Of a stretch of 64,000 nt of DNA, positions 33,601 to 44,713 are shown piece by piece. The notes beneath the pieces were generated by a model. That model was not told the origin of the DNA and ran no database searches. It worked only from the letters and a program-made list of their open reading frames with translations. Within the stretch, counting starts at the first letter, position 1. Every line of letters starts with the position of its first letter. The translations under genes and the position numbers were made by a program. The DNA comes from Emmonsiellopsis sp. PD_33 (lineage: Eukaryota > Ascomycota > Eurotiomycetes > Onygenales > Ajellomycetaceae). The DNA is taken from the NCBI GenBank assembly GCA_032988165.1, contig JANTQF010000117.1:1-64000 (forward strand). The letters are read 5' to 3'.

Positions 33601-36065
33601 TCCCTGTTCAACCCTGTAGGTTACGTCCTGTTCCATCCATTTCTCTCCATATGCCCTACAGATAATGCCTGGCAATCAATCAATCGACCCTCATCAAACA
33701 ATCTCACAATCAAGCAAATATAATCACGGAATATAACCCAATCCACCAAATATGGCAACATCGAGAGCAGAACGAGTCGATCCGCCTTCAACGCTCCAAG
33801 AGCCAACGGATTTCCCCATCTGTCTGTAAATCATCCCCCCGCCCGCCGAACCCCGCCATTCCATGCATCGCATCATCGGCATCCTAAATGCCGATAAGGA
33901 TGATCTACTCCGTACTTGCAGATAAAATCCCTCCCTACTAACCGCCTCCATCCATACATATTAGAAATAATTAACCCCTCCCCGAGATAGATAAACGAAC
34001 TCCCCGTGATCTCCCCCCTCGCACTTCCTTGCTTTGCTAGTTTATATAGCCGTATCTTCCAGATAACTCGTAACGAGTTAACTCCCTGAATATTTTTCCA
34101 AAACCAAAGAGGGAAGAGGAAACAGCCCTCATTCCCACACGATCCCTCCATACTGGTCTATATAAATAACAAAAGTAAACAACAGGTTCACCACCACGCG
34201 AGCAAGTCAAACCTGCTTAAATAACCTTACGAATGGGAACGGCAATGGGGATAACTAATCACTGATTAGCTAGCTTTTCTTTAAGGCAAAAAAAAAAAAA
34301 GAATCCAACCCGGAAGCCAAAAGCAACTTGAAGGCTTGGAGGTTGGTCACAGGGCACGACACGCGACATGGCAAAGTTTTTCTTTTTCCTTAATTGATCG
34401 CATCCCTGCAAGTGTCACGCAATAACTGCCCGTGTATTGTATTGGTTCAGATTGGATTGGATTGGATTGGGCTTGGGGTTTTAGTGTTGAGGAAATGGGT
34501 GTATTGAGACGGTGGGGAGGGGGGTACAAGGTGCTTTGTACCTATTAGTTAGTAGGGAATGTTTATGTGGGAGGAGGGGGTGGGGTATGTTAGGTATCTA
34601 TCTAGATAGATACGCGCTGTGTCTATATGGATAAAGGTTGCTTGAAAAGGGATGAATGGACGGGGAAAGAAATGAAATGGAACAAGGAGAAAAGTAAAGT
34701 AAACAGCAGCAACCTCCCCTCATCATGAGCATCTAGCAGAGGCTGAAAGAAACCAGAAGACTGTAGTTAGTTTTACCAGTTATTAAGAACTCCTTCCTGT
34801 TCATACCTGCTTGTAAGTTAGCCTTCAACCTTACTTCAGGGCTTTATGTATTCACATATATATAGATATAGTTGATAAGAAGTCATCCTGACTTGGCTGT
34901 TTAACCAGTTACATACTGATCTGCATCTGGTAATCAATAAGTTACATATCTAGATAGATACTTTCTCTCAAGTACCCCCCCCTTCTTACATAGTTACCCC
35001 TCCTCCTCTCTCTGGATAACACGGAACGCAAAATAACCATCCATAGTTACTAGCATATCTGCTCCATAAACGACGATGAAATCGTATGTGACTAATAATA
35101 CTCACGCCCCCTCTACCGCCTAGCCTGCTTGCTTACTTCCGCCAATATAATTACAGGATGTATGTCCTGTGCTTACTGTATGTACGCCGGCATGTAAGCA
35201 AGGAGTGCGGATTCGGTCATCTGATATATATACAATGACGTGAGAGGTATCCATGAATTTAGAGCTCAATACTGGAGGGCGAAGAACTTCAGTGTATTAT
35301 TATTATGGGGGGGCGGGATGAATTTGGGAGCAAGTATTATTTTTAAAAATAAGAGGGGAGAAGTGGCGAGATTATTATTATCTTTTTATTCTATTTGAGA
35401 GGTTTTGAGTTGGAGATCACGCAACCAACTGACCAGTCCAAGGTTAATCATCCAATGGATCCTCCTTCGAAAAAAGCTCACATCAAGAAAGAACAGAACA
35501 GGAATAAAAAAGATATATTAAAGACTTTTTTTTTCATTTCCTTCTCTTCCCTATTATATACAAAATAGATAAACAGATTCTCTTTGCTCCTGTTAAATAC
35601 ATGCTTGAAACAAAAAACATTGGATGATTTTTCTTTGTGAAAAAAAAAAAAAGGATGAACAGGAAACTTGCAAAGAATGAAATGTGGCACGTGCGTCGCT
35701 GACTCAGTAAGTTATGTCCGCGGACAGCTGGTCTAGACCGTTTCGGACCTAGTGCGGGTCTGGGAGGCCTGGAGACTTGTGGGTACATACATACATAGAG
35801 AGCCTCTGGGTAGCGGTACGGGGAGGAGAAAAATCGAAAGGTGCATTTTAGTCGATTCAAAAACATAGTCGGAGATGCAGAGAGGGAACAGATTATTAGT
35901 TAGTTATATGAAAAATTAAATCCCCCTGGGTAAAATGCATGCATGGTGAACAAATAGATCAAATAAACTTCAAGTTCTTATCAGAGCACGTTGTAAAAGA
36001 GCGTTAGATAATAGAATAGTAAGAAGTATTTTTTAACTTTCTTTTCTGGCAAAAAGAAAATTTTT
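30613..36065. other. 5.4-kb gene-poor region
   Basis: The region starts with the T-rich 3' flank of the transhydrogenase, including a TTTA-repeat at about 31240-31266. It contains many short frames on both strands without recognisable motifs. AT-rich stretches lie at about 34700-35450. No tRNA, transposase or reverse-transcriptase motif is seen. An isolated TGACTCA lies at 35700-35706. The right end is the 3' flank of the gene at 36066. Confidence 0.4.
32717..32737 (+). repeat. A21 homopolymer
   Basis: A run of 21 A on the + strand with C immediately before and after. No target-site duplication or retroelement sequence is recognised beside it. Confidence 0.8.
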
Positions 36066-37198
36066 TTAATACTTCTTCCCCTCCTTGTCTATAACATTCA
36101 GTACACCAGGGGCACGCTTTTCAAAAAACTTGCTGATTGCAGCACCCACCCGCTGTCCGACCCGTCTCAAGATGCAGTTGTTCGATGCGGACTTTTCGCC
36201 AGTTTTCTCCTCGGGCATACCCTTTTCACGCATGTCCGGGCCGATGGCGGAGGGTCCGTAGGGCTTCGGGATCAGCGTGGCAGTGGAGGACTCGGCAGAG
36301 ACGAGTTTGGCGTTGGGGTTGGGTTCTGGTCTGGGACATTTGCACCTATGGGAATGGGGGTAGCTGATGCCGGCGTAGGCAGAGGCTGGTTTGCCGCCGA
36401 TCGTGCGCGGGAACATGGTATCTAGGATTTGCGCTTCGAAACAGAATTCGGGAATACCCTCCTTTTTGGCGGCGCGGGTGTCTTTCTTATTGGAGGGCTC
36501 GACGTACTCGACGATCCATTCGCCCGTGGGGAGTTGGGCCTGACGCGTGCCAACAAGCCCCTGAGTAGGTTTTTTGTGTTTAGAACGTGCTGGATATACG
36601 GTGGAGGCTAAGGGAGGAGTGGGTTGTGATGGATATGATTAGGGGACTTACATTCAGAAATTTCAAAGCGGTTAAGTCTAGGTCGGAGAATTTGGACACA
36701 AGTTTTCCGTTCTGGAACCACACGAGTCTCCCATCAGTGGGGGAGCCCGGAGGAAGCTGGGAATAGTAGGCAATGGCCGCATCGATGTTCTCATTTTGCA
36801 AGGTACAATAAGTCTTTGACTTATGATACTCTAGATCTCTGATTATCTGTGCGTGAGTACGGCTCTTGACCAATCGGAGGCGCTTATTGAGGGGATAATC
36901 GCCGTAGCCTATTTACAAGGTAAGCGTCTGGCGAGATGAGCCTGACAGAAATGGTGGGGGGATCATTAGATATCATCCTCAGTCCGATTGGGTACTCAGG
37001 ACGACAGGAACGATATATCGATGACAACATACCACTGCAAGGACGGTCGCACGCATGGGCCACTGTAGTGTGCATGGACATTTTTGTCTCCGGCTGCGTA
37101 GCAGCAAGCGGCTGAGCTTTACCAGTCGACATTTTTGACTGGAAAAAAGGTGGATATCTTTTGGGGTTCTCTTGGATCACGCAGGCAGGCTTGGGCAT
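36066..37198 (-). CDS. uncharacterised protein, 305 residues
   Basis: Three exons (37198-37033, 36908-36652, 36560-36066) keep frame over two introns with GTATGT and GTAAGT donors. The N-terminal third is polar. A middle part contains RTHAQIIRDLEYHKSKTY, WFQNGKLVSKFSDLD and GEWIVEYVEP. The last third is basic and Pro-rich, with HSHRCKCPRPEP and a final amphipathic segment (QRVGAAISKFFEKRAPG). No signal peptide or membrane helix is seen. I recognise no family. Continuous protein-like sequence across three well-spliced exons makes it a probable real gene. A second start (MSTGK, 37132) is possible. Confidence 0.6.
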
Positions 37199-39394
37199 AT
37201 ATGCTTGAGAGTGAATAGAAATTTAGGAAATGGAATTTCCTTGGGCATATTTATACCCGGCGCCTCCCTAGAATACTTTTCTTGTCGTCATCGAACGGAA
37301 TGGAAGGAAGTCTGGGTTGAAGGTTTGTGCTGATAGACTTCCCAGCGCTTCCGCAAGGTGAGGAGGGTGCGCTCACTAGATCCCAACATCGTCGGGACAT
37401 AAACAAGAGCAAATCGAAGCATTACTCAGGGACGAAAAGAGAATCAGTTGAAGATGATAGAGCAAGCCATAGGCAGTATCTCTAACGATACCCCCAGCTG
37501 ATCATTCCATGCTCCCTCTTTCTCCCTTCACTTGGCCATTCGTGTACTTCAAGTGACGCCCAGAAGAGCAAAAAGGTTACTTCAAAGAAGCTTCCGCCAG
37601 ATGCATCCGCCCGCCGCCTGAGCTGGAGTCACCCGGCAAAAGATGGAGACAAACAGACAAAACTCGCTGGTTAGGTAGAGAGAGGAAGACCTTCTAAAAC
37701 TCGGGTTCTTGGTCCATGGGCCCAAAAAAAAAAAAAAAAAAAAAAAAACTCAACAGTACAGAGTATAGATATCGGGTCTTGAGGCAGCCCAGCTCTCCTC
37801 ACATAGACCGGGATTGGGAGGGCATATGGGCGCTGCACGATGCTGGATGAGCATTGTCGACAACGCGATGCGGTGTTGGAGGTGGTGAGCAAGACACGAT
37901 AGTCACAGAAGCGATGGATCATCACTTCGCGGACATAGTACGCGGGTCTTGATGCTAGTTACTGCTAATGAAGCTGGAAAAATACTTCTTACCTACCAAA
38001 CTGTTGATCCGCATAGTTTGTGCTGTGGTGTTTGTGGATTGGGTTTTTCCCAGGTAGCTTCGCTAGAACAGGAATACTATTATCCCGACCGCAATGGATG
38101 GACGATAAACGAGATAGTCAACACCGTAACTCCGTAACCAGTGGCAGCGTGGCCGCTGTGCACGCTGCGATGGGATGTCGTTGGGGAAAAGGGGTTGATA
38201 AGCAGTGGTGCTGCTAGTGGGGAGCGGTGGAGCGGGCGGGCACGGCGTAAGATTGCTAGGGAGCACACCACCCATGGCACCAGCCTGACTGGGGTTCGGG
38301 GCGCCTTTCAAGCTTCCATGGTTAGGGCAGTATGATAGCTATGGGTGCCCCGTCAACTTTGTCTGCACCTCTGACATCCAACCACCCACATAACATTCCT
38401 GCGTAGGAACCAACTGTTGGATACAGATAAAGAACCGGCTAATATTAACAAATTTGATACAATGCATTATGGGTTGGGAGCCGAGAAGTGCGGAACCGCC
38501 CAAAATTACGGCAGGATAGGAGTTCCAGTCGTAGAGCCCGAGAGCAACGGGGAAATTGACCAGACCCGGTGAACGGCAGCAATAGGCCATGCTCTGGCGG
38601 CTGATCAGGAGCAGGCCAGCGCGCCTCCAATAGATTAATAGTGCGTGGGGCGAGCTGCCGAGTGGAGGCTGGTACTTGGCCGCAGGTACCTCTCGCGGTG
38701 GCCCAAAAAGGAGAGCTGGCTGGATGCTTATGACAGCAGTTGGATATCACCACAAAACAACTCCGACTACGGCGGGATAGAGAATGCAGATGCTCCCAAG
38801 ACGTCTATATATATACAAAGATGCATTGACAGCCAGATACGGGCACGGCTGTGTTTGCAGACTGCAAATACCACGCCGTATGGGTCGGTATTGGCAAATA
38901 CGGCGTATTGCTGGCAATACCTGGACTGACAGGCCCCACCGCGCGCCGCCCGCTGATTGGCTGGCTGGGCGGCGGCCAGCCCCCGCCCAGCACTAGCGCC
39001 AAACTCTCTTTGGTCGCGGTGGGCCTCGCTTAGGTTTCCGTTTTCTCCAGCAGCTAGCGGCTCCTGTTTCTTTTTCTGCTCCTGCTCTCCTCTTCTTTTC
39101 TTTCTTCCTCCTCGCACCTCTCCTCCCGCATCGCATCGCCCTCTTCTTCTGTGATACCCAGCGTTCTCTTTGCTTGTGCTGCTGCCCATCTTTACGCTTC
39201 TCTTTCTGTTTTTTGAGATACCCAAGATACCCTTATTGCCAGCTATACCCCTTATTTAATATCATCCCCCCCTAAAGCCAAGCTTCGAGTCTTTGTTGTG
39301 CTGCATCTATCCCCTGCAACACACGCTCCCGTCTGCTTAATCACCCTTATTATTTGTCAATATCCCTTATCCTCCACTCTCCCCGATTTCCAAC
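37199..39394. other. intergenic region, divergent promoters
   Basis: It contains an A26-type homopolymer at about 37723-37748 and a GC-rich segment at 38940-39010 with CTGATTGG (CCAAT box on the minus strand). From 39030 to 39394 there is a pyrimidine-rich leader typical of strongly expressed fungal genes, directly upstream of the PH-domain gene. No other gene is recognised. Confidence 0.5.
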
Positions 39395-41446
39395 ATGTCT
39401 GAAGTCCAGAAGCCCGTTGTGGAGACTCCCGCCGCTGCTCCCGCCGCTGAGCCCGCCGTCACGGAAACCCCTGCTGCTGCTCCCGCCGCGGAGACGCCCG
39501 CTGAGCCTGCTGCGGCTTCAACTGAGCCCGCTACTGAGACCCCTGCTGCTGAGCCTGCCAAGGAGGAAGCTAAGACTGAGGTCACTCCCGCTAGTGAGGG
39601 AGTTCTTGGTTATAAGGCGCCCGGACTCGTCAAGTAGGTCAAACCACGGGAGAGCGCGATTTGGAGAGATGTGTACGATCCTCAACGGATGAAATACTAA
39701 CATTCAATCATTAGGGGATTCCGATTCTCCAAGCGCTTTTTCTGGTTCAGCGATGAGGCCGTCGACGTGAAGCAGCTCACCGGCTACTTCCAGAACGAGA
39801 AGCTCAGCGTTGCCCACCCCACCGCTGCCTGGGCCAGCCAGACCGGAAAGGGTCTGCTCTTTTTCGCGAAGCGTGCCGAGGACAAGGCCAGCCCTGCCGG
39901 TATCATCAACCTCGCTGATATCTCTGAGGTTAGCAAGGAATCAGGCAATGAATTCCTCTTCAAGGTCTCGGGCCACAAGCACACTTTCCAGGCCGGCAGC
40001 AGCAGCGAGCGTGCTTCGTGGATTGCTGCCCTCGAGGCCAAGGCTGCTGATGCCAAGGCCGAGAAGGAGACCATTACGTCCAGCGAGGGCTACAAGGCTG
40101 AGCTTGAGAAGATGAGTGAGTACCTCCAACATGCTTTACAACGTAGATACTCGGTTGCTGAACGAGTATTGTAGCCAAACCCCCTGTTCTCGCCGCCATC
40201 CCCAAGAAGAGTCTTGAGAAGGCCAAGGAGCCTGCCAAGGAGCCCGCCAAGGAAGGTGAGGAGAAGCCCGAGGAAGAGAAGAAGGAAGAAAAGGTCGAGC
40301 CAAAGGAAGAGAAGAGCCGCTCCCAGTCTCGCAAGCGCGCCAGCATCTTCGGAAGCTTCCTCGCCAAGAAGGAGGGTGAGAAGAAGGAGGAGAAGGCCGA
40401 GACCAAGGAGGAGAAGAAAGAGGAGGCTGAGGCTGCTCCTGCTGTCGAAGCTGCCGCCCCTGTTGAGGCTGCTGAGAGTAGGTGCTGACTTGTGGCTTTT
40501 ATAAAGACCCGGATTCGCTAACATACTCTAGCTCCCGCTCCCGCTCCCGCCGCTGAGGAGCCCAAGGTCGAGGAGAAGAAAGAGGAGGAGGCCAAGCCTG
40601 GAGCTCCACCTTCCAAGTCCAAGCGCGCCTCCATTTTCGGAAACTTCTTCCAGAAGCAGGAGAAGACCGAGAAGGAGAGCACCCCCGCCAAGGCTACTGA
40701 GACTCCTGTCTCCAGCACCGCTCCCCAGCTGGATGACCCCGTTGATGCCTCTACTTCCGAGCCCATCAAGCCCGAGGTCGTGACCTCTGCCCCTGAGGCT
40801 ACCGAGACCGCTAAGAAGGAGGAGGAGCCCGTTACCTCCCCCGCTTCGTCCAAGAGCGGATTCCTCAGCTTCATCAAGAAGGAAGTCAAGCATGAGGTAT
40901 GTCACTGTCACTAGCATTATCAACTAGCATTGTGACTTAAACGCTAATTTCTGCCCAAAGGACAAGAAAGAGGCCAAGACTGAGCCCAAGGTCGAAGACA
41001 AGAAGGCTGAGGAGCCTGCCGCCGAGGAACCCACACCTTCGGAGTCCACTACCCCAGCCGCCGTGAAGGAAAAGCGCCGCACATCCATTTTCGGCAGCCT
41101 GGGCACCAAGAAGGAGAAGAAGGCTGAGCCCGCTGCGGAGGGCGAGGCTGCTACTGAGGAGGAAGCCAAGCCCAAGGCCGCTTCATCCTCCCCTCTCCCC
41201 AAGCTCGGAGGCGTCTTCCGCCGTGTCAGCAAGGCTGGCAAGAAGGAGAAGGAGCCTGCTGCCGCCCCCTCTGAGTCTGAGCCCATCGCAGAGGGCACTG
41301 AGAAGCCCGAGCCAATCAGCAAGGATGCCCCCGCTGAGCCCGCTGCTGCTGTGAACGGAGCTGAATCAGCTGCTGAGGAGAACAAGGAGAAGGCCGCCGA
41401 TGCCCCCGCGGCTACCTCCTCCGCCCCCGTCCAAGCTGCTGCATGA
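39395..41446 (+). CDS. PH-domain protein with Lys/Glu/Ala-rich tail (Meu6-like)
   Basis: Five exons (39395-39633, 39715-40115, 40175-40477, 40532-40896, 40961-41446) encode 597 residues. Residues 1-75 are almost entirely Pro, Ala, Glu and Thr. A PH-like domain follows at about 80-205 (GFRFSKRFFWF, KGLLFFAKRAEDK, FLFKVSGHKHTFQAGS, ERASWIAALEA). This matches fungal proteins related to fission-yeast Meu6. The tail is Lys/Glu-rich and carries three copies of a short motif: KRASIFGSF, KRASIFGNF and KRRTSIFGSL, each followed by Lys-Lys/Glu. Variants KSGFLSFIKKE and LGGVFRRVSK are also present. A role at membranes or the cell cortex is plausible through the PH domain, but unproven. The C-rich coding bias and pyrimidine leader suggest high expression. 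Confidence 0.8.
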
Positions 41447-42834
41447 AGTGCAGGCGCCAGGACGAGCTTCGTTGAGATCGAGAAGTGGTGGGACCAGCGG
41501 TACTTGTCTAGTCCTGGCGTATCAACTGCGTGATGGATGATCGTAGACCCACCCTCGCCAAACCTTGTGCTCTGTGCTATATAAAATGAATGATGCGACA
41601 TGCCGTGGAAAGAATGTCCGCCGCCACTCTTATCTCAGTTTCCTTTTTTGATTTGTGCTCCATGTATGGCCGCTCTTTTTCGGTGCCGCTGTGTTATTAT
41701 GGGAAAAAAATGCGAGGTCGACGTGAATGATACCCGATACCCCGATACCCAAGTTGTGTTTTTTGTTGCATTTAGTTTTTCCTATTTCCTTTCCTTTTTT
41801 GCTATCCCATTTCCTACTCCTTCCACTGGTGATGGCTCAATTTGGCCACTAACCCATGTTTCCCCTCCTTACATGTATTATTTCTTTTTTGATCAGCCAC
41901 GGGATGCCGTGTTGGGATCCTTGGTTCACTCTGCCTCCTCTCCTGCTCGTCTACCAACCGGTACTCTAGGGCACTCATCGCCCTCGTCATGCTCTCAGCC
42001 ATCTGTTTCGCATCTACGCACTTTTGTATTTAGTTTAGTCTTGTGCGCTACATCGATGTGTACGAGAGGGCCCAGTGATGGCTGGCCAAGGGTCGATATA
42101 TAACCAACAGGTTACCCATTTTAATAATAATTAATACAAGTGATTTTCTCTGTTATGTTATTTGTCAATCTTGTGTGTTTATTCTTGAAAGCCGTTGTAC
42201 CCTTCTCAATCTCAATGGTTCCAGCCGAGAACTATCACCTCCCTGTTTCCCCGTTTCGAGAAAGTCTGCTCGGGCGATGTGATGTGATGCGTCCGTATCC
42301 AACCACGCTCGCGTATTTATTTGGCTGCCAATTCAGCCGACTAGGCGGGTGTGTACGAAATACGAAATACGAACTTTTCGCACTCCAGTGTTTTTGCGAG
42401 GGGTGGGATAGGCCAAGATTTCGGATCTCGTTGCTGTGAAGGACGGCAGGCTGTTCGTTCGGGGTTGACGGGCCGGTGGCGGTGGGTTGGGTTGGGAGCT
42501 ATATACGGGTTGGTTGGTTGGGGATGGATGGACGGATGGATAGGCGTGTGTGTATGTATGAAGGGAGATGGATAGATTAGTTAATGCTGATTGACAGGCT
42601 GATTGATTGATTGACTGAACTGACATAGTTTGCTGTCCTCATAGATCCGCTTATAACCATCGAATCTATTCTATCTATAAACCTCTTCATCCTCCCCTAC
42701 TGTACCAGGCTAGGTATTAGTTAGTTATTCCCCTCCCTCCCCCCTTCGAATCAGCCAACTAACTAACCAGTTTAATCCTATCTACATACTCCATAAACAC
42801 AAATCAAATCAAATCAAACCAAACCAATCCCACC
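41447..42834. other. intergenic region
   Basis: This holds the 3' flank of the PH-domain gene, then the upstream region of the GNAT gene. The latter has GGTTGG and GATTGATTGA-type simple repeats (about 42480-42615) and an AAATC repeat (about 42800-42826). No gene is recognised. Confidence 0.45.
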
Positions 42835-43978
42835 ATGTCCACAGCCCCCTTCATCCGCCCCTACAACCCATCAACAGATTACATCTCCGTCCTCAACGTC
42901 GTGAGTTAAACCCACCCACCAACCAATATATCCCAACCCAACCCAACCCAAACGCCTCACACAACCACCACACATCGCAGTTCCGAAAAACCCTCCCCCC
43001 AACCCTCGCCACCGAGCCCGCCGCCTCCCTCTCCGCCTACCTCTACTGCATCCCCTACCTGCACCTCAGCCCGCAGACGTGTTTCGTCCTGGACAATGGC
43101 GCCAGCGCCGGCGCGGGGGAAGCTGTTGGGTATATTATTGGCACGGAGGGGAGTGAGGGGTTTGTGAGGGGGTGGAGGGGGGGGTATATGGGGTTTGTAC
43201 TTGGGGGGGATGGCGATGGGGATGGGGTGGTAGAGATGTTGAGGCGGGGGGGTGGGGGAGGGGATGGGGATGATGCGGTGGGTTGGATTGCGCGCGCGTT
43301 TCATGAGCCGGAGGAGGCGTTGTTGTTTAAGGGGATTCCGGGATTTTTAGAGGTGTGTGTTTTTTTAATTTTTTTAATCGTGTGTCTGGATATGTATGTA
43401 TGGGGTATAGGGTCTATCGAGGTTGGCTTCACAGGGGGGGGGGGGTGGATATTCCATTATTCTCCGTATCTCATCTCGTCTCCCTACTCCGCACCGCTTC
43501 ACCTCACCTCATGTCCTTGAATCAGAAGCAGACAAAAGAGCTCCCCCCCTTTTTTTAAAAACCCCTTTGACGACAAAACATACCCCATCCCCCAATTCTC
43601 CAACTAACCCACCCCCCCCCCCTTTTTTTTCCCCCATCTAGGAATACCCCGCCCACTTCCACATCGACATCCTCCCCACCCACCAGCGCCGCGGCCTAGG
43701 CGCGAAGCTTCTCACCGCCTTCCTACAGAAGATCAAAGGTATCCTCACCTCCCCCCCACTCCACAAAACCCGCTACGCTAACAGGAAACCTATATAAAAC
43801 CCAACCAGACCTCGGCGCAACAGGCTGCCACGTCGTCCCCACCGCATCCAACGTCGATGCGAGACGGTTCTATGAACGCGAAGGGTTTAGAGTTTATCCA
43901 GTCGTGTTGGATGGGGGGGTGAGTGGGGAAGTTGGGCGTACGAGGGATGGGACGGTGGTTTTGGTTAAAAAACTCTGA
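42835..43978 (+). CDS. GNAT-family N-acetyltransferase with Gly/Asp-rich insert
   Basis: Four exons (42835-42900, 42981-43352, 43642-43738, 43809-43978) give 234 residues in frame. The acetyl-CoA-binding motif A is HIDILPTHQRRGLGAKLL, with the RRGLGA pyrophosphate loop. Motif B is VVPTASNVDARRFYEREGF, ending in the usual Tyr/Phe. GNATs transfer acetyl from acetyl-CoA to an amine; the substrate is unknown. Between the first strand block and motif A lies a low-complexity insert of about 35 residues dominated by Gly and Asp (GGDGDGDGVVEMLRRGGGGG), encoded by G-runs. The third intron has long C-runs. The ATG has a good CACC context. No targeting signal is seen. Confidence 0.8.
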
Positions 43979-43997
43979 GTAAGTAGAAAATTGAGGT

Positions 43998-44025
43998 TAT
44001 GTATGTATGTATGTATGTATGTATG
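43998..44025 (+). repeat. (TATG)7 microsatellite
   Basis: Seven perfect TATG units lie 19 nt beyond the GNAT stop codon, within its 3' flank. Confidence 0.85.
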
Positions 44026-44588
44026 GGGACGGGGATGGGGATTGGGGGGGTGCTTTTTAAATCTTCCAGGTGGTAAACGATGGAGGACGGGGATGGGTTG
44101 GTTTAGGTTGTTTCTGGTTTTTGGGATGGGGAGTTTGTTTGTTTGTTAGGTATGTTGTGGGTGTTTTTGGGGAATGGAGAAGAGGAAGTCCGTTGAGAAT
44201 TATCATATTCATGTCATAATCATCTCACACCATATCTACTTCCTTTTAGATAATTCCAGTAAAAACAAAAAAAAAAAAATATAACAGATCATGTAGAACT
44301 GTACAAAGAAGAATCGTCGAAGGTATTATCATCATCATACAGATACACAGTAGATCCGCTAAAGCAAATAAAAACACACCCAAAAAAAAAAAAAAAAAGC
44401 CGCCCAAGTAATTATCTTTCCCGAGCTGTGAAGCACAAATATTTTTGATGCAAAATAAGGGAAAAGAGCATACATATATGCAAAAAGAGAAATCTAATAT
44501 GCCAAAGATATCTGATGGAAATGGAAAATTCGTTAGAAAAGGCACGAGATCCATCATCAACTAGGGGTAAGTAACCTCATGTGGACCA

Positions 44589-44674
44589 TCATGCTGTCGT
44601 GAGAACGTAACTGTCCAATTAAAAGAGAAGACGTTAGTACATATATAGAACGAATATAGAGGATGCCCAGAGCA

Positions 44675-44713
<39 letters not shown>

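Noticed and set aside
36137..36367. Plus-strand frame opposite the unknown 305-residue gene
   Set aside because: It is the antisense shadow of the spliced minus-strand gene and has no supporting signals.
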